DNA of 64,000 nt from an uncultured Treponema sp. (GTDB lineage: Bacteria > Spirochaetota > Spirochaetia > Treponematales > Treponemataceae), in assembly GCF_946187725.1 (NCBI RefSeq), contig NZ_CAMHSK010000001.1, forward strand, positions 1 through 64,000, read 5' to 3'. Positions 1 through 7,162 of this stretch are shown here, piece by piece. Below the pieces are notes generated by a model. That model saw only the letters and a list, made by a program, of their open reading frames with translations, made no database searches and was not told where the DNA came from. A program made the position numbers and the translations under genes. Position 1 is the first letter of the stretch, and every line of letters starts with the position of its first letter.

Positions 1-105
1 CAAGGAATAATTGATGAAGTTTGGTATTCTATTCTAAGAAATGAATGGAAAAATAGAAATGTTTATAAGAAATATTTTCGTATAACAAAGCTTCAAAGCC
101 GATAA
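1..105 (+). CDS. 3' end of an unidentified gene
   Basis: The window opens inside a reading frame that runs 34 codons to a TAA at 103-105. The visible tail is rich in basic and aromatic residues and ends RITKLQSR. The beginning lies outside the window and I do not recognise a family. It could be a real C-terminus or chance coding, since the stretch is AT-rich and short. Confidence 0.45.
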   Translation, partial: QGIIDEVWYSILRNEWKNRNVYKKYFRITKLQSR

Positions 106-120
106 AAACTTTTGCGCCAA

Positions 121-151
121 TTCTGCCGTTGGCAGAACCGTTTTTACGGTT
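121..151. other. two small adjacent hairpins
   Basis: TTCTGCC-GTT-GGCAGAA (121-137) is followed at once by AACCG...CGGTT (136-151). They lie between the partial gene and the lipoprotein gene. They may terminate the upstream gene, although no T-run follows, or be a decayed relative of the structured spacer repeat described elsewhere in this window. Confidence 0.35.
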
Positions 152-204
152 TAAGCAGTTGTTACACGGACACCCGAACTGGGATGCTTTCAAGGAGAAG
201 CAAA

Positions 205-687
205 TTGAAAAAATACTTTTTTATTCTTTTTTCTATTTTTGTACTTTCATTTACGAGTTGTGTCACATTAAAAGATGCTGAAGTAACAAAAACTAAAGAT
301 ATAAGGGAATATAAATATATAATTGTAAATTCCACTGAAACATTAAACTCAAGTTTCGGAGCAACAGTATATGATGGCGGATATTTTTCAACTGGAAAAT
401 CCGTAAATCCAGGTGATGTGATAAGTGGTTACTTAATAAAAAAAGGTTTCATTATTCTCAAAGAAAAGGAAAATGATTTGATTGATAAAACTCTAATTGT
501 TAATTACGGCGAAAGCGGAAGGAGAGATGTTTTTTGGGGCTATACAACCGAAGTTACAATTCAATTTCTTACAGCAAATACAAATGAAGTCGTTTGTGTA
601 ACAACTGCAGAAGGAATTGGAGATACAGAAGCTGATGATATAAAAAAAGCAATTGCTAGAGCTTTGGATGCCGTATTTTTACAATAG
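205..687 (+). CDS. putative lipoprotein, function unknown
   Basis: The protein is about 160 residues. It has a basic N-terminus, a hydrophobic run and the lipobox-like LSFTSC, so it is predicted to be exported and lipid-anchored. I place the start at TTG 205 because AGGAG lies at 193-197 with proper spacing and translation begins directly at the signal peptide. An upstream in-frame ATG at 112 adds residues that look like translated hairpin sequence. The C-terminal part contains an alternating, strand-rich segment (VTIQFLTANTNEVVC) followed by an Ala-rich helix. I recognise no family. A strong hairpin follows the stop. Confidence 0.7.
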   Translation: MKKYFFILFSIFVLSFTSCVTLKDAEVTKTKDIREYKYIIVNSTETLNSSFGATVYDGGYFSTGKSVNPGDVISGYLIKKGFIILKEKENDLIDKTLIVNYGESGRRDVFWGYTTEVTIQFLTANTNEVVCVTTAEGIGDTEADDIKKAIARALDAVFLQ

Positions 688-690
688 AAT

Positions 691-721
691 TTTTTTCAGA
701 AAGACAAGCTTTCTGAAAAAA
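691..721. terminator. bidirectional intrinsic terminator after the lipoprotein gene
   Basis: A 13-bp stem, TTTTTTCAGAAAG (691-703) and CTTTCTGAAAAAA (709-721), encloses the 5-base loop ACAAG. The A/T tracts at the base of the stem would supply a U-run in either direction. It starts 3 bases after the lipoprotein stop codon. Confidence 0.8.
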
Positions 722-773
722 ATAATTTATATATTTTAAAGCAATGACGAAGAAGCACTTGAATAAATTGGAA

Positions 774-810
774 AATAATATAAAGCAAGTCAAGCTTGCT
801 TTATATTATT
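774..810. terminator. long perfect inverted repeat, probable terminator
   Basis: A perfect 16-bp stem, AATAATATAAAGCAAG (774-789) and its complement (795-810), encloses a 5-base loop and is followed by T-rich sequence. It lies in the spacer between the lipoprotein gene and argC. The tip of the hairpin forms an AAGCTT site, as in the terminator at 691-721. Confidence 0.65.
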
Positions 811-820
811 TATTTTACTT

Positions 821-870
821 TAGGGCGAAGCAAAGCCCGACAGTTCGCCGAAGGCGAACTGTAACGCCCA
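821..870 (-). repeat. structured spacer repeat, family 1, copy A
   Basis: Read on the minus strand it begins GGGCGTTACAG, forms a hairpin CAGTTCGCC-TTC-GGCGAACTG, continues TCGGGCT and closes with CGCCCTA. The outer ends GGGCG and CGCCC pair. This is the architecture of the copies at 19473, 33191, 41113 and 55600. It sits just ahead of argC. Confidence 0.6.
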
Positions 871-904
871 AAAAATAAAAAAACTAGCCACAAAGGAGCA
901 AAAA

Positions 905-1849
905 ATGGCATACAAGATTTTCATTGACGGAAAAGAAGGAACTACTGGTCTCAAGATTTACGAGCGATTTGAGAAACGCACGGACATTGAGATTCTTTTA
1001 ATTGACGAGGAGAAGCGAAAGGATCCGACTGAACGCGCTAAGATGATTAACGCTTCGGATTTTACCTTCCTTTGTTTGCCGGATGCGGCTTCTATCGAGG
1101 CTGTTTCACTTTGCACTAACCCGAAGGTACGCATTATCGACGCTTCTACGGCTCACCGCACAAACCCGGACTGGGCTTACGGCTTCCCGGAACTTTCGGC
1201 TGAGCACCGCGCTCGAATCGAAAAATCTAACCGTGTCGCTGGCCCTGGATGCTATGCTTCTGGTTTTGCTTCTATCTGCTATCCTCTTGTTTCACGCGGA
1301 ATTATGTCACCTGATTATCCTGTGGTTTGCCATGCGGTTTCGGGATATTCTGGTGCGGGCAAAAAAGCAATCGCCCAGTACGAAGATCCTGCCCGCAACC
1401 CGGAGCTTGATTCACCACGACTTTACGCCCTCACTCAGGAACACAAACATCTTCCTGAAATGATGAAAGTGAGCGGCCTCAACTACAAGCCGATTTTCAA
1501 TCCTTATGTCTGCGATTATTTCCAGGGAATGACTGTCACGGTCTCTCTCCATGCCCGCCTTCTGGAAAAAAAGCTCACCGCAAAGGAAATCGCCGAAGTC
1601 TTCAAGGAGCATTATGACGGCTGTAAATTCGTAAAAGCAGCTGACTTCATGGGCGAAGGCATTTTGACCGAAAGCTTTATCCCGGCAAACACTCTCGCCG
1701 GCACAAACAACATGCAGATTTTCGTCTGCGGCAACGATGAGCGAATCGTTATCACAAGCCGTTTCGACAATCTTGGCAAAGGGGCGAGCGGTGCTGCCGT
1801 CCAGTGCATGAACATCATGATGGGAATTGACGAAGGAACAGGACTGTAA
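905..1849 (+). CDS. argC: N-acetyl-gamma-glutamyl-phosphate reductase (short type 2 form)
   Basis: This enzyme reduces N-acetyl-glutamyl-phosphate to the semialdehyde with NADPH, the third step of arginine biosynthesis, in the cytoplasm. The 314-residue length and the opening IFIDGKEGTTGLKI match the short ArgC type. The nucleotide-binding loop is at the N-terminus and the catalytic Cys lies in GPGCYASGFAS (about residues 114-124). An AAAGGAG ribosome-binding site precedes ATG 905. The gene stands alone, and argA, the first pathway step, lies about 5 kb downstream. A hairpin follows the stop. Confidence 0.95.
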   Translation: MAYKIFIDGKEGTTGLKIYERFEKRTDIEILLIDEEKRKDPTERAKMINASDFTFLCLPDAASIEAVSLCTNPKVRIIDASTAHRTNPDWAYGFPELSAEHRARIEKSNRVAGPGCYASGFASICYPLVSRGIMSPDYPVVCHAVSGYSGAGKKAIAQYEDPARNPELDSPRLYALTQEHKHLPEMMKVSGLNYKPIFNPYVCDYFQGMTVTVSLHARLLEKKLTAKEIAEVFKEHYDGCKFVKAADFMGEGILTESFIPANTLAGTNNMQIFVCGNDERIVITSRFDNLGKGASGAAVQCMNIMMGIDEGTGL

Positions 1850-1880
1850 TTCACCACTTAGATAAAAGTAAAAAAAATAA

Positions 1881-1917
1881 GGCCAGAATTTCACCTGTAA
1901 ATGGCGAAATTCTGGCC
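1881..1917 (-). terminator. intrinsic terminator shared by converging genes
   Basis: A 12-bp stem GGCCAGAATTTC / GAAATTCTGGCC has a 13-base loop. On the minus strand it is followed by a T-rich run, so it best terminates the phytase-like operon. It also lies 30 bases after the argC stop and may serve it from the other side. A weaker inverted repeat GCAGGAA...TTCCTGC lies at about 1949-1983. Confidence 0.75.
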
Positions 1918-2006
1918 AAGCAAGCAAAACAAAAAAGTTTTGCAAAGGCAGGAACTCTTGCTCAAAAAAACAGCAATTCCTGCTAAAAAGGTATTTCAGT
2001 ACATCC

Positions 2007-2822
2007 TTAGAATTTTACTGGATAAACAACATTATCTTCAGCTGTAGTATCGCCACCAAGAATTTTCTGACAAAGTACATTGTCTTTTACAATAAGAGCA
2101 AAATCATTGTCATTAGCAACACAGAATGTGTCTTTGTCCAAAAGCCAGATACTTTCAAGTTTTTCGTGTTTGTAAGCTCTGTCTTTTACCAAATCTGTAA
2201 GCACTTCTTTTTTGACAAATACGATTCCAGCGTTAATCAATTCTTCCTGAGTTGGGTACTTGCTGTCGCGCTCGATTACGAGGAACTCATCATTTGAAAG
2301 AGCCTCGATTCCACAGCAAGAATCTGTTTCATCAGGAGTTTTTGTAAGACCTTCCATACCTCTGTTTGCACGACGTTTGGCATAAACGGCAGGGATTTTT
2401 CTACCCTTTGTTGTCATTTCATAAGGACTGATTCTCTCAAGCTCTACACCGTCTTTTGAATAATGAGCGATATGAGGACCATATTCATCTGAAACCCAGA
2501 AAGTTCCGTCGCTCATTGCGACAAGACCTTCAATATCAATACCGTATTCGTCAGTACCAAGAATGTTATTTTCAAGGTCGTAGCCAAGCTCGCCTGTTGC
2601 ACCCAGTCCTTTTGAATTTGGAAGGCCTGTAAGTTTTTTGCCTTCTGGATTTTTGAGGCTGATTCGGATTTCAACACCATCCTTTGTTTTTCCAAGAACC
2701 TTGTACGGAACTTTTGCTCCTTTTTCGTTGACCTTAAACTTTTTAGAAGATTCTGCAAAAACTGCTACAGAACAAATCGAAGCAAGTCCAAGAAGAATAC
2801 CAATTTTTTTGAATTTCTTCAT
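2007..2822 (-). CDS. exported phytase-like esterase family protein
   Basis: The product has a signal peptide (MKKFKKIGILLGLASICSV) and is predicted to act outside the inner membrane. Segments such as IEGLVAMSDGTFWVSDEYGP, NRGMEGL, GIEALSNDEFLVIERD and FCVANDNDF are typical of the 'esterase-like activity of phytase' family, a beta-propeller-like group whose substrate is seldom proven. The 271-residue product is short for that family: the stretch usually found between the GMEGL and IEALS blocks is nearly absent. ATG 2822 follows a clear AGGAGG. The gene starts 65 bases after the phosphate transporter-regulator gene on the same strand with no terminator between, so a phosphate-scavenging role is a reasonable inference. 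Confidence 0.7.
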   Translation of the reverse strand: MKKFKKIGILLGLASICSVAVFAESSKKFKVNEKGAKVPYKVLGKTKDGVEIRISLKNPEGKKLTGLPNSKGLGATGELGYDLENNILGTDEYGIDIEGLVAMSDGTFWVSDEYGPHIAHYSKDGVELERISPYEMTTKGRKIPAVYAKRRANRGMEGLTKTPDETDSCCGIEALSNDEFLVIERDSKYPTQEELINAGIVFVKKEVLTDLVKDRAYKHEKLESIWLLDKDTFCVANDNDFALIVKDNVLCQKILGGDTTAEDNVVYPVKF

Positions 2823-2887
2823 AATTCCTCCTACTGAATGTAAAAAGTATTGCAAAAAAGGAAAAAACAATAGTTCCGTAATTTTTT

Positions 2888-4867
2888 TTAGTTTATCTTA
2901 TAGCCAATCCCACGTACAGTTTCGATTATTTTCTGGTTATTCAGTTTTTGCCGCAAAAGTCTGATGTGCACATCAAGCGTCCTGCTTTCGATTTCTTTGT
3001 CATAATTCCAGACCGCTTCACGAATCTGATCTCTTGTGACAATCTCGCCTTTGTTTTCCATAAGAAGGGCAAGCAACTCGTATTCTTTTACGGCAAGCTG
3101 GATTTCACTGCCGGAAACAAACACTTTCCGGCTTTTTGTATTGATGATTATATTCTGCGCGCTTATCAGATTTTTTTCTGTACCGTCGGCTAAAATCGAA
3201 TCGTTTAAGTTCGGCTGTATTGCCTGAATCACACCGAAAACGCAATCTCCGGCTTTTTCAATCTTGCGGACAATATCCATGTAATTAAGCTCGGCTTTTA
3301 CATTGCTTCCATTTTCGATTCGTCTGCGGCTTGCTTTTTTAAGTTCCCGCTTTGACTTATCAATCTGGTCTTCAACTTCGGACAACAGAACCTTATCAAT
3401 TTCTGAAAGTCCCAGCGCGATGTAAGTGCAGGCCTGCTCATAAAAGACATGAACCGTGTCAAAATATGAAATCAATTCCGTTTTCTGATTTTCGAATGCG
3501 AGATTATCCGCCTCTTTCTTGAACTTACAGACTGTATGCATCATCGAACAGCACTCATCACTTAAATCTTCAAGATTCTGAACAATTGAAATCATGCGGG
3601 CAAAATTGTTTCGGTCATTGTGATTGGCTGTGGGAAGGCGGGAACATTTCTGAAGGAAATAAGTGATTTCGTGGTTCATCTCATCCACATATTCTTCTTT
3701 TGCATTGACCTCTTCGCTCAAAGCTTCAAGTCTGTCTGATTTCCGGCTCAGGCTTTCCCCCAGGCAGTCCATCATCTCCATTACACGGGCGGACATCTTG
3801 GTGACTTCTTTTTGAATCTGGAAACTGTACAAATCGGCGCTGATATGGTTTGAAGGAAGAATGACAGGCATCTTGTAGTGGGCGTCTTTTTCTTTCTGGC
3901 TTTCCGGGATAAATTTTTCGGCAAGGAAAGAAATCTGCTTTACGAAAGGAAGGAACAAAAGTGTCGCAGAGATATTGAAAACCGTATGCAGCATGGCTAT
4001 GTGGGTCGTTATGTTCTGTGACGGGCTTCCTGGAACGATAATATCAATCAGCTTAAGGAAAGGATGAAGGAAAATCAGCGCCAGGAGAGTTCCCGTGACA
4101 TTGAATCCGACATGAACCGCCGCCGTCCTTTTTGCGTTCACGCTTGCCCCAAAAGATGACATTACGGCATCAACCGTGGAGCCGATGTTGCTTCCAAGAA
4201 CCATGGCCGCCCCCAAATTCCAGGAAAGGGAGCCGTTGGCAGACATGGTAAGGACAATGGCTGTGGTGGCAGACGAAGAATGAATCAGTGCGGTAAAGAA
4301 AACTCCTATCAGAACTCCGAGCAAAAGCCCTGCCCAGCCAAGCTTGTTAAAATCCTGCAGAAAAGCGACTGACTCAGGCTTTAAGTTCATCGAAGCTTTT
4401 AAAAGCCCCAGTGCCATAAAAAGAAGGGCGAAGCCCATGAAACAGTCGGCGAAGTTGTGAATCTTGAGCTTCTTGAAATATTTGAGGATAAAGCCGAAGC
4501 CGAACAAAGGAATCGCCGCCGCCTCTATGCTGAAAGAAAAGCCAAAAAAAGCTACAATCCATGCCGTGACAGTCGTTCCGATATTCGCACCGAAAATTAT
4601 TCCTATCGCCTGCACAAGATTTATTATTTCCGCATTTACAAAACTCACGACCATTACCGTGGTCGCACCCGAGGACTGAATGATTGCGGTAACGGCCATA
4701 CCTGTCAGCACCGCCGTGAACCTGTTCCCGGAGATTTTTCCCAGCAAAGAGTGCAGGCTGTTTCCGGCTCCCTTCTGAATACCGTTGGAAAGCATCTCCA
4801 TACCAAAAAGAAGAAGGCAGAGAGAGCCGACAAATCCTGAAATTTGACTGATTACAGTTATCATCAT
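2888..4867 (-). CDS. Na+/phosphate cotransporter - PhoU - OmpR/PhoB-type DNA-binding fusion
   Basis: This is one 659-residue frame with three parts. Residues 1-315 are an NptA/PNaS-type Na/Pi cotransporter with two inverted halves marked QSSGATT (64-70) and HSSSATT (196-202). Residues 345-555 are a PhoU-like helical region. Residues 565-659 are a complete OmpR/PhoB C-terminal winged helix, including VKEYELLALLMENKG, TLDVHIRLLRQKL and TVRGIGYKI. Transporter-PhoU proteins are well known; the added DNA-binding domain is not something I know for this family. The protein should be a membrane-anchored phosphate sensor that can bind DNA. A TATAGT box lies 7 bases before the second ATG (4864), so the message may be leaderless from there. 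PhoP/PhoB-like repeats lie upstream. Confidence 0.85.
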   Translation of the reverse strand: MMITVISQISGFVGSLCLLLFGMEMLSNGIQKGAGNSLHSLLGKISGNRFTAVLTGMAVTAIIQSSGATTVMVVSFVNAEIINLVQAIGIIFGANIGTTVTAWIVAFFGFSFSIEAAAIPLFGFGFILKYFKKLKIHNFADCFMGFALLFMALGLLKASMNLKPESVAFLQDFNKLGWAGLLLGVLIGVFFTALIHSSSATTAIVLTMSANGSLSWNLGAAMVLGSNIGSTVDAVMSSFGASVNAKRTAAVHVGFNVTGTLLALIFLHPFLKLIDIIVPGSPSQNITTHIAMLHTVFNISATLLFLPFVKQISFLAEKFIPESQKEKDAHYKMPVILPSNHISADLYSFQIQKEVTKMSARVMEMMDCLGESLSRKSDRLEALSEEVNAKEEYVDEMNHEITYFLQKCSRLPTANHNDRNNFARMISIVQNLEDLSDECCSMMHTVCKFKKEADNLAFENQKTELISYFDTVHVFYEQACTYIALGLSEIDKVLLSEVEDQIDKSKRELKKASRRRIENGSNVKAELNYMDIVRKIEKAGDCVFGVIQAIQPNLNDSILADGTEKNLISAQNIIINTKSRKVFVSGSEIQLAVKEYELLALLMENKGEIVTRDQIREAVWNYDKEIESRTLDVHIRLLRQKLNNQKIIETVRGIGYKIN

Positions 4868-4871
4868 TTAT

Positions 4872-4877
4872 ACTATA
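4872..4877 (-). promoter_or_regulatory. -10 box of the phosphate transporter-regulator gene
   Basis: TATAGT on the minus strand ends 7 bases before the second ATG (4864) and 4 bases before the first. No Shine-Dalgarno sequence is present. An alternative -10 (TATCAT, 4895-4900) lies 9 bases downstream of the direct repeats. Confidence 0.45.
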
Positions 4878-4909
4878 ACGGCACAAAAACAAATATGATA
4901 GGGAATTTA

Positions 4910-4938
4910 TGTTAATTGTATGTAAATTTTGAGGTTAA
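4910..4938 (-). promoter_or_regulatory. PHO-box-like direct repeats
   Basis: On the minus strand TTAACC, TTTACA and TTAACA follow each other with 12- and 11-base spacing. The last two fit the Bacillus PhoP consensus TT(A/T/C)ACA with one helical turn between units. They lie directly upstream of the gene whose product carries a PhoB-type DNA-binding domain, so autoregulation is plausible. The region is AT-rich, so chance cannot be excluded. Confidence 0.45.
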
Positions 4939-4962
4939 GGTCTTTGCTGTTTGTTCAAAAAT

Positions 4963-5421
4963 TCAACTAGCATCTTGAATGATTTCACCGGCTTTCCAAC
5001 ACTCGTAAATATATTGGCGTGACTGATAGAAAAAATCTGTGTTGTAATTTGAAATCGCCTTGCTTATCCATGAATTGTAAACCTTGCAAAGCGTTTCTGC
5101 GATAAAATCAATGCTTTCATTTTCGCCGCAAATATCTTCTATCAATCGCTCATAAACTTCACCTATTGTCCAGTAATCTGGAACCTCGTAGCGACAAGAA
5201 ACGACATTATCAAAAACTCCGTTCGCTAGAGATTTCATTTCAATGACTTCATCCGCTATTTTTTCAATTGGCTCACAATGCAGGACATCAGCATCTTTGT
5301 AAATCCGAGTGACAAAATTTTTCCCTAGCAAAGTCACAACAACTGAACGCTCTTGTTTGAGTTTTCTTCCAATATATTCAATCAAACTGCATGTGTAAAA
5401 AAGTGAATTGTTATTTTTCAT
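4963..5421 (-). CDS. unknown protein paired with a DUF3990 ADP-ribosyltransferase-like gene
   Basis: A 152-residue soluble protein. The N-terminal half (SLFYTCSLIEYIGRKLK, RIYKDADVLHCEPIEKIADE) resembles small proteins I recall beside DUF3990 genes in gut bacteria. The second half has a WTIGEVYERLIEDIC helix and an aromatic C-terminus. I use ATG 5421 (MKNNNSLF); the frame reaches back to 5433. The start overlaps the end of the DUF3990 gene by 11 bases, so the two are translationally coupled. A neutralising or accessory partner role is inference only. Confidence 0.65.
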   Translation of the reverse strand: MKNNNSLFYTCSLIEYIGRKLKQERSVVVTLLGKNFVTRIYKDADVLHCEPIEKIADEVIEMKSLANGVFDNVVSCRYEVPDYWTIGEVYERLIEDICGENESIDFIAETLCKVYNSWISKAISNYNTDFFYQSRQYIYECWKAGEIIQDAS

Positions 5422-5887
5422 CGTAGACCTCATCAGCCGTTTTGAAGGAAAGAGTTTCCAATGCTCGTGCGGTATGAAAACTTATCTGGTGTGTTGGCTT
5501 TTTGAATCGTGCGAGTTCCCAAAATGCAGAGCGAGAAATCTTTCCGTCTACAAAATTCTGAATGTAATTGAAAATCGTATCATTTGCCTTCGGACCTTCT
5601 ACAATATCAAAATCATGCGACTTACCGCTTCGACAAGCAACAATAAAATCAAGCCATTCTTCTGTCATTTCTGGAAAAGAAAGAATCTTTAAATTCGGAT
5701 TCGGCATATAAGTATATTCATTCATAATACCCTTTTCGTTGAAACGAATTGCCCATCTTTTGGCCTGCTCCATAAGAAGCGTACAATAAAATCCAAAATA
5801 AAAATCCTTGTTGTATCGTGTTATTCGAATTTCTGGAGACCTAACGATTTCTTTGCTTCCATGATAGAGAATTTTTGATTCTGCCAT
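5411..5887 (-). CDS. DUF3990 family protein, ADP-ribosyltransferase-like
   Basis: A 158-residue protein that opens ILYHGSKEIVRSPEI and continues FYFGFYCTLLMEQAKRWA, the hallmark blocks of DUF3990, which is thought to have an ADP-ribosyltransferase-type fold. The H-G-S and the G-F-Y-C-T strand correspond to NAD-binding positions in related transferases. It has no signal peptide. A TATAAT box ends 6 bases before the ATG and there is no Shine-Dalgarno sequence. The overlap with the downstream partner gene suggests a two-gene module, possibly toxin-antitoxin or phage defence. Its target is unknown. Confidence 0.7.
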   Translation of the reverse strand: MAESKILYHGSKEIVRSPEIRITRYNKDFYFGFYCTLLMEQAKRWAIRFNEKGIMNEYTYMPNPNLKILSFPEMTEEWLDFIVACRSGKSHDFDIVEGPKANDTIFNYIQNFVDGKISRSAFWELARFKKPTHQISFHTARALETLSFKTADEVYDEK

Positions 5888-5893
5888 GAAATA

Positions 5894-5899
5894 ATTATA
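5894..5899 (-). promoter_or_regulatory. -10 box of the DUF3990 gene (leaderless layout)
   Basis: A perfect TATAAT on the minus strand is followed by exactly 6 bases and then ATG 5887. Transcription would begin at or next to the start codon. Confidence 0.6.
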
Positions 5900-5907
5900 G
5901 TGTATTT

Positions 5908-6153
5908 TTAGTGAAATAGCGAATGGAATTTATACTGGCAGGATATGCACTGCAAGGGAAGTCCACATTTTAGTAAAATACTTCCTGCCACAGTTATGCC
6001 AATAGAAGGTCTTTTAAAAGTTCTTTCCATTACATCAAGAACATTATAATAACTCATTTTACCATTCAATAATCCTATAAATTTTGATTGTTCTGGATTA
6101 CCGAGAAAATCATTAGCTGTAAGCCCATTCAAATCTATTCGTGAAAAATCCAT
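5908..6153 (-). CDS. small protein of unknown function
   Basis: An 81-residue frame with a good GGAGG site 7 bases before ATG 6153, just upstream of the DUF3990 pair on the same strand. The first 45 residues (MDFSRIDLNGLTANDFLG, then KFIGLLNGKMSYYNVLDVMER) look like a normal protein. The Cys-rich end CISCQYKFHSLFH may be read-through after a frameshift. I recognise no family. Confidence 0.5.
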   Translation of the reverse strand: MDFSRIDLNGLTANDFLGNPEQSKFIGLLNGKMSYYNVLDVMERTFKRPSIGITVAGSILLKCGLPLQCISCQYKFHSLFH

Positions 6154-6180
6154 ATCCCTGCCTCCAAATAAGGTAATCTT

Positions 6181-6255
6181 TTATTCACCGTGCTCAATAA
6201 TGTACGCACAAAGCTTTCTTATAAAAGTATCCAGAGCATTAACCGAAAATTTCAT
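6181..6255 (-). CDS. very small ORF (24 residues)
   Basis: ATG 6255 is preceded by GGGAG and encodes a 24-residue peptide beginning MKFSVNALDTFIRK and ending IIEHGE, 27 bases before the next gene. It overlaps the end of the truncated membrane gene at 6239. It could be a genuine small gene or the surviving 5' end of a larger one. Confidence 0.25.
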   Translation of the reverse strand: MKFSVNALDTFIRKLCAYIIEHGE

Positions 6256-6499
6256 GCTCCCTCGTGTTGAACCATTGGTTCGGAATCCAAATACAATAAA
6301 TTCCAAGCGTGACAAAAGCCAAAAGCAGGCAGAGCATCCATGTTCCGAACAAGCCTGTTACAATAGCACCGAGCAAACTCCATCCGATAAGCTGCAACAA
6401 TCCGCCGTCAAAATAACTTGCTTTTTCTTTGCGCAAATTTTGCTGTGCAGAAAAATTTGGAATTTCGTCTTCAAAGAATGTGTTTGATTCTCGCCATTT
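6239..6499 (-). pseudogene. internally deleted copy of the zinc-ribbon membrane gene
   Basis: The frame follows directly on the stop codon of the neighbouring copy. It contains SYFDGGLLQLIGWSLLGAIV and then FGTWMLCLLLAFVTLGIY, the beginning and end of the membrane domain seen at 6500-6862. The middle (the block around KHTVIDGHRL) and the zinc ribbon are missing. The only start is TTG 6436 without a clear ribosome-binding site. It is best read as a degenerate tandem duplicate. Confidence 0.6.
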
Positions 6500-6862
6500 T
6501 CAGATTTTGAGCGGTACCCAGAAATCGTAAATTCCAAAAGTTATGAGCGTAAGGAACCAACAGAGAATCCAAGTGCCGAAAAGTCCACCCGCACTTCCTG
6601 TGAATTTGAGCCTATGACCGTCAATCACTGTGTGTTTTGCTTCCCATTCATAAAGCCAGCAAATAGCAAGCGGATATAAGATTCCGAATGTTGGGCCTGT
6701 TACAAGCCCTCCAAGCAACGACCAACAAAATCTCTGCAAGACACCACCGTCAAAATAGCTTTCTGTTGAGTTTATTTTTGTCACAGATGTTGATGCAACG
6801 ACAGCTTCTGTTCCTCCGACTTTTGTTCCGCATTTCGGACAGAAAGCAGGATTTGATGCCTC
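6500..6862 (-). pseudogene. zinc-ribbon membrane protein (DUF898-like), start lost
   Basis: The product begins with a zinc ribbon (FCPKCGTKV) followed by a two-part membrane domain: SYFDGGVLQRFCWSLLGGLV, then HTVIDGHRLKF, then FGTWILCWFLTLITFGIYDFW. Such proteins normally start one or two residues before FCPKCG. Here no ATG, GTG or TTG stands there; the frame instead runs back through sequence that is the antisense of an XRE regulator fragment. The usual second Cys pair of the ribbon is also absent. I conclude a rearrangement removed the true start. Confidence 0.6.
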
Positions 6863-7117
6863 AAATATTGCTAGGGGAATCAGATTAAAAAGCAGTCCTT
6901 CTGTCGAAACTGCCGTAAAAATTGCAGAGGTTTTGAATGTTCCAGTTGAATATCTTGTAACAGGAAAAAATTTAAAATCAACCGAACAACAAAATTCCGT
7001 GAACATAAATAAATTCAAAAATACGCTCAAACCATCGAAAAATTGGAATCAATTCCCGAAAAATCCCGCAATTCTATTCTTTCACTAATTGAAAATCTGA
7101 GCGAAGATTGCAAGTAA
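6845..7117 (+). pseudogene. XRE-family regulator remnant with frameshift
   Basis: In one frame SSPSVETAVKIAEVLNVPVE and YLVTG match the C-terminal half of the XRE domain and closely resemble the intact regulator at 20503 (ADIAVKIADALNVSVEFLVTG). After NINKFK the frame breaks in an A-run near 7017-7021. Shifting by one base restores a sensible tail (KYAQTIEKLESIPEKSRN, ending SEDCK) up to TAA 7115-7117. The DNA-binding N-terminal half is gone, replaced by the zinc-ribbon gene on the other strand. The left edge is approximate. Confidence 0.7.
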
Positions 7118-7150
7118 CTCTCAATTCTATGCAAAAATCTTGCGCTGTGT

Positions 7151-7156
7151 TACAAT
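7151..7156 (+). promoter_or_regulatory. extended -10 box of argA (leaderless layout)
   Basis: TGT-TACAAT ends 6 bases before ATG 7163, and no Shine-Dalgarno sequence is present. The -35 region is weak. Confidence 0.6.
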
Positions 7157-7162
7157 TTCGGC

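Noticed and set aside
112-204. Upstream ATG extension of the first lipoprotein
   Set aside because: It would place hairpin-derived sequence before a normal signal peptide, while TTG 205 has a good AGGAG site directly ahead.
1083-1945. Long frames overlapping argC on both strands
   Set aside because: argC is certain over this span; the other frames lack ribosome-binding sites and recognisable domains.
4374-4892. Overlapping frames within the Na/Pi cotransporter gene
   Set aside because: They are out-of-frame shadows of a clear coding region and contain low-information, Arg/His/Cys-rich sequence.
6688-6888. Plus-strand 66-residue frame over the zinc-ribbon gene
   Set aside because: It is antisense to a recognisable domain and contains no motif; only the XRE remnant further right is supported on this strand.
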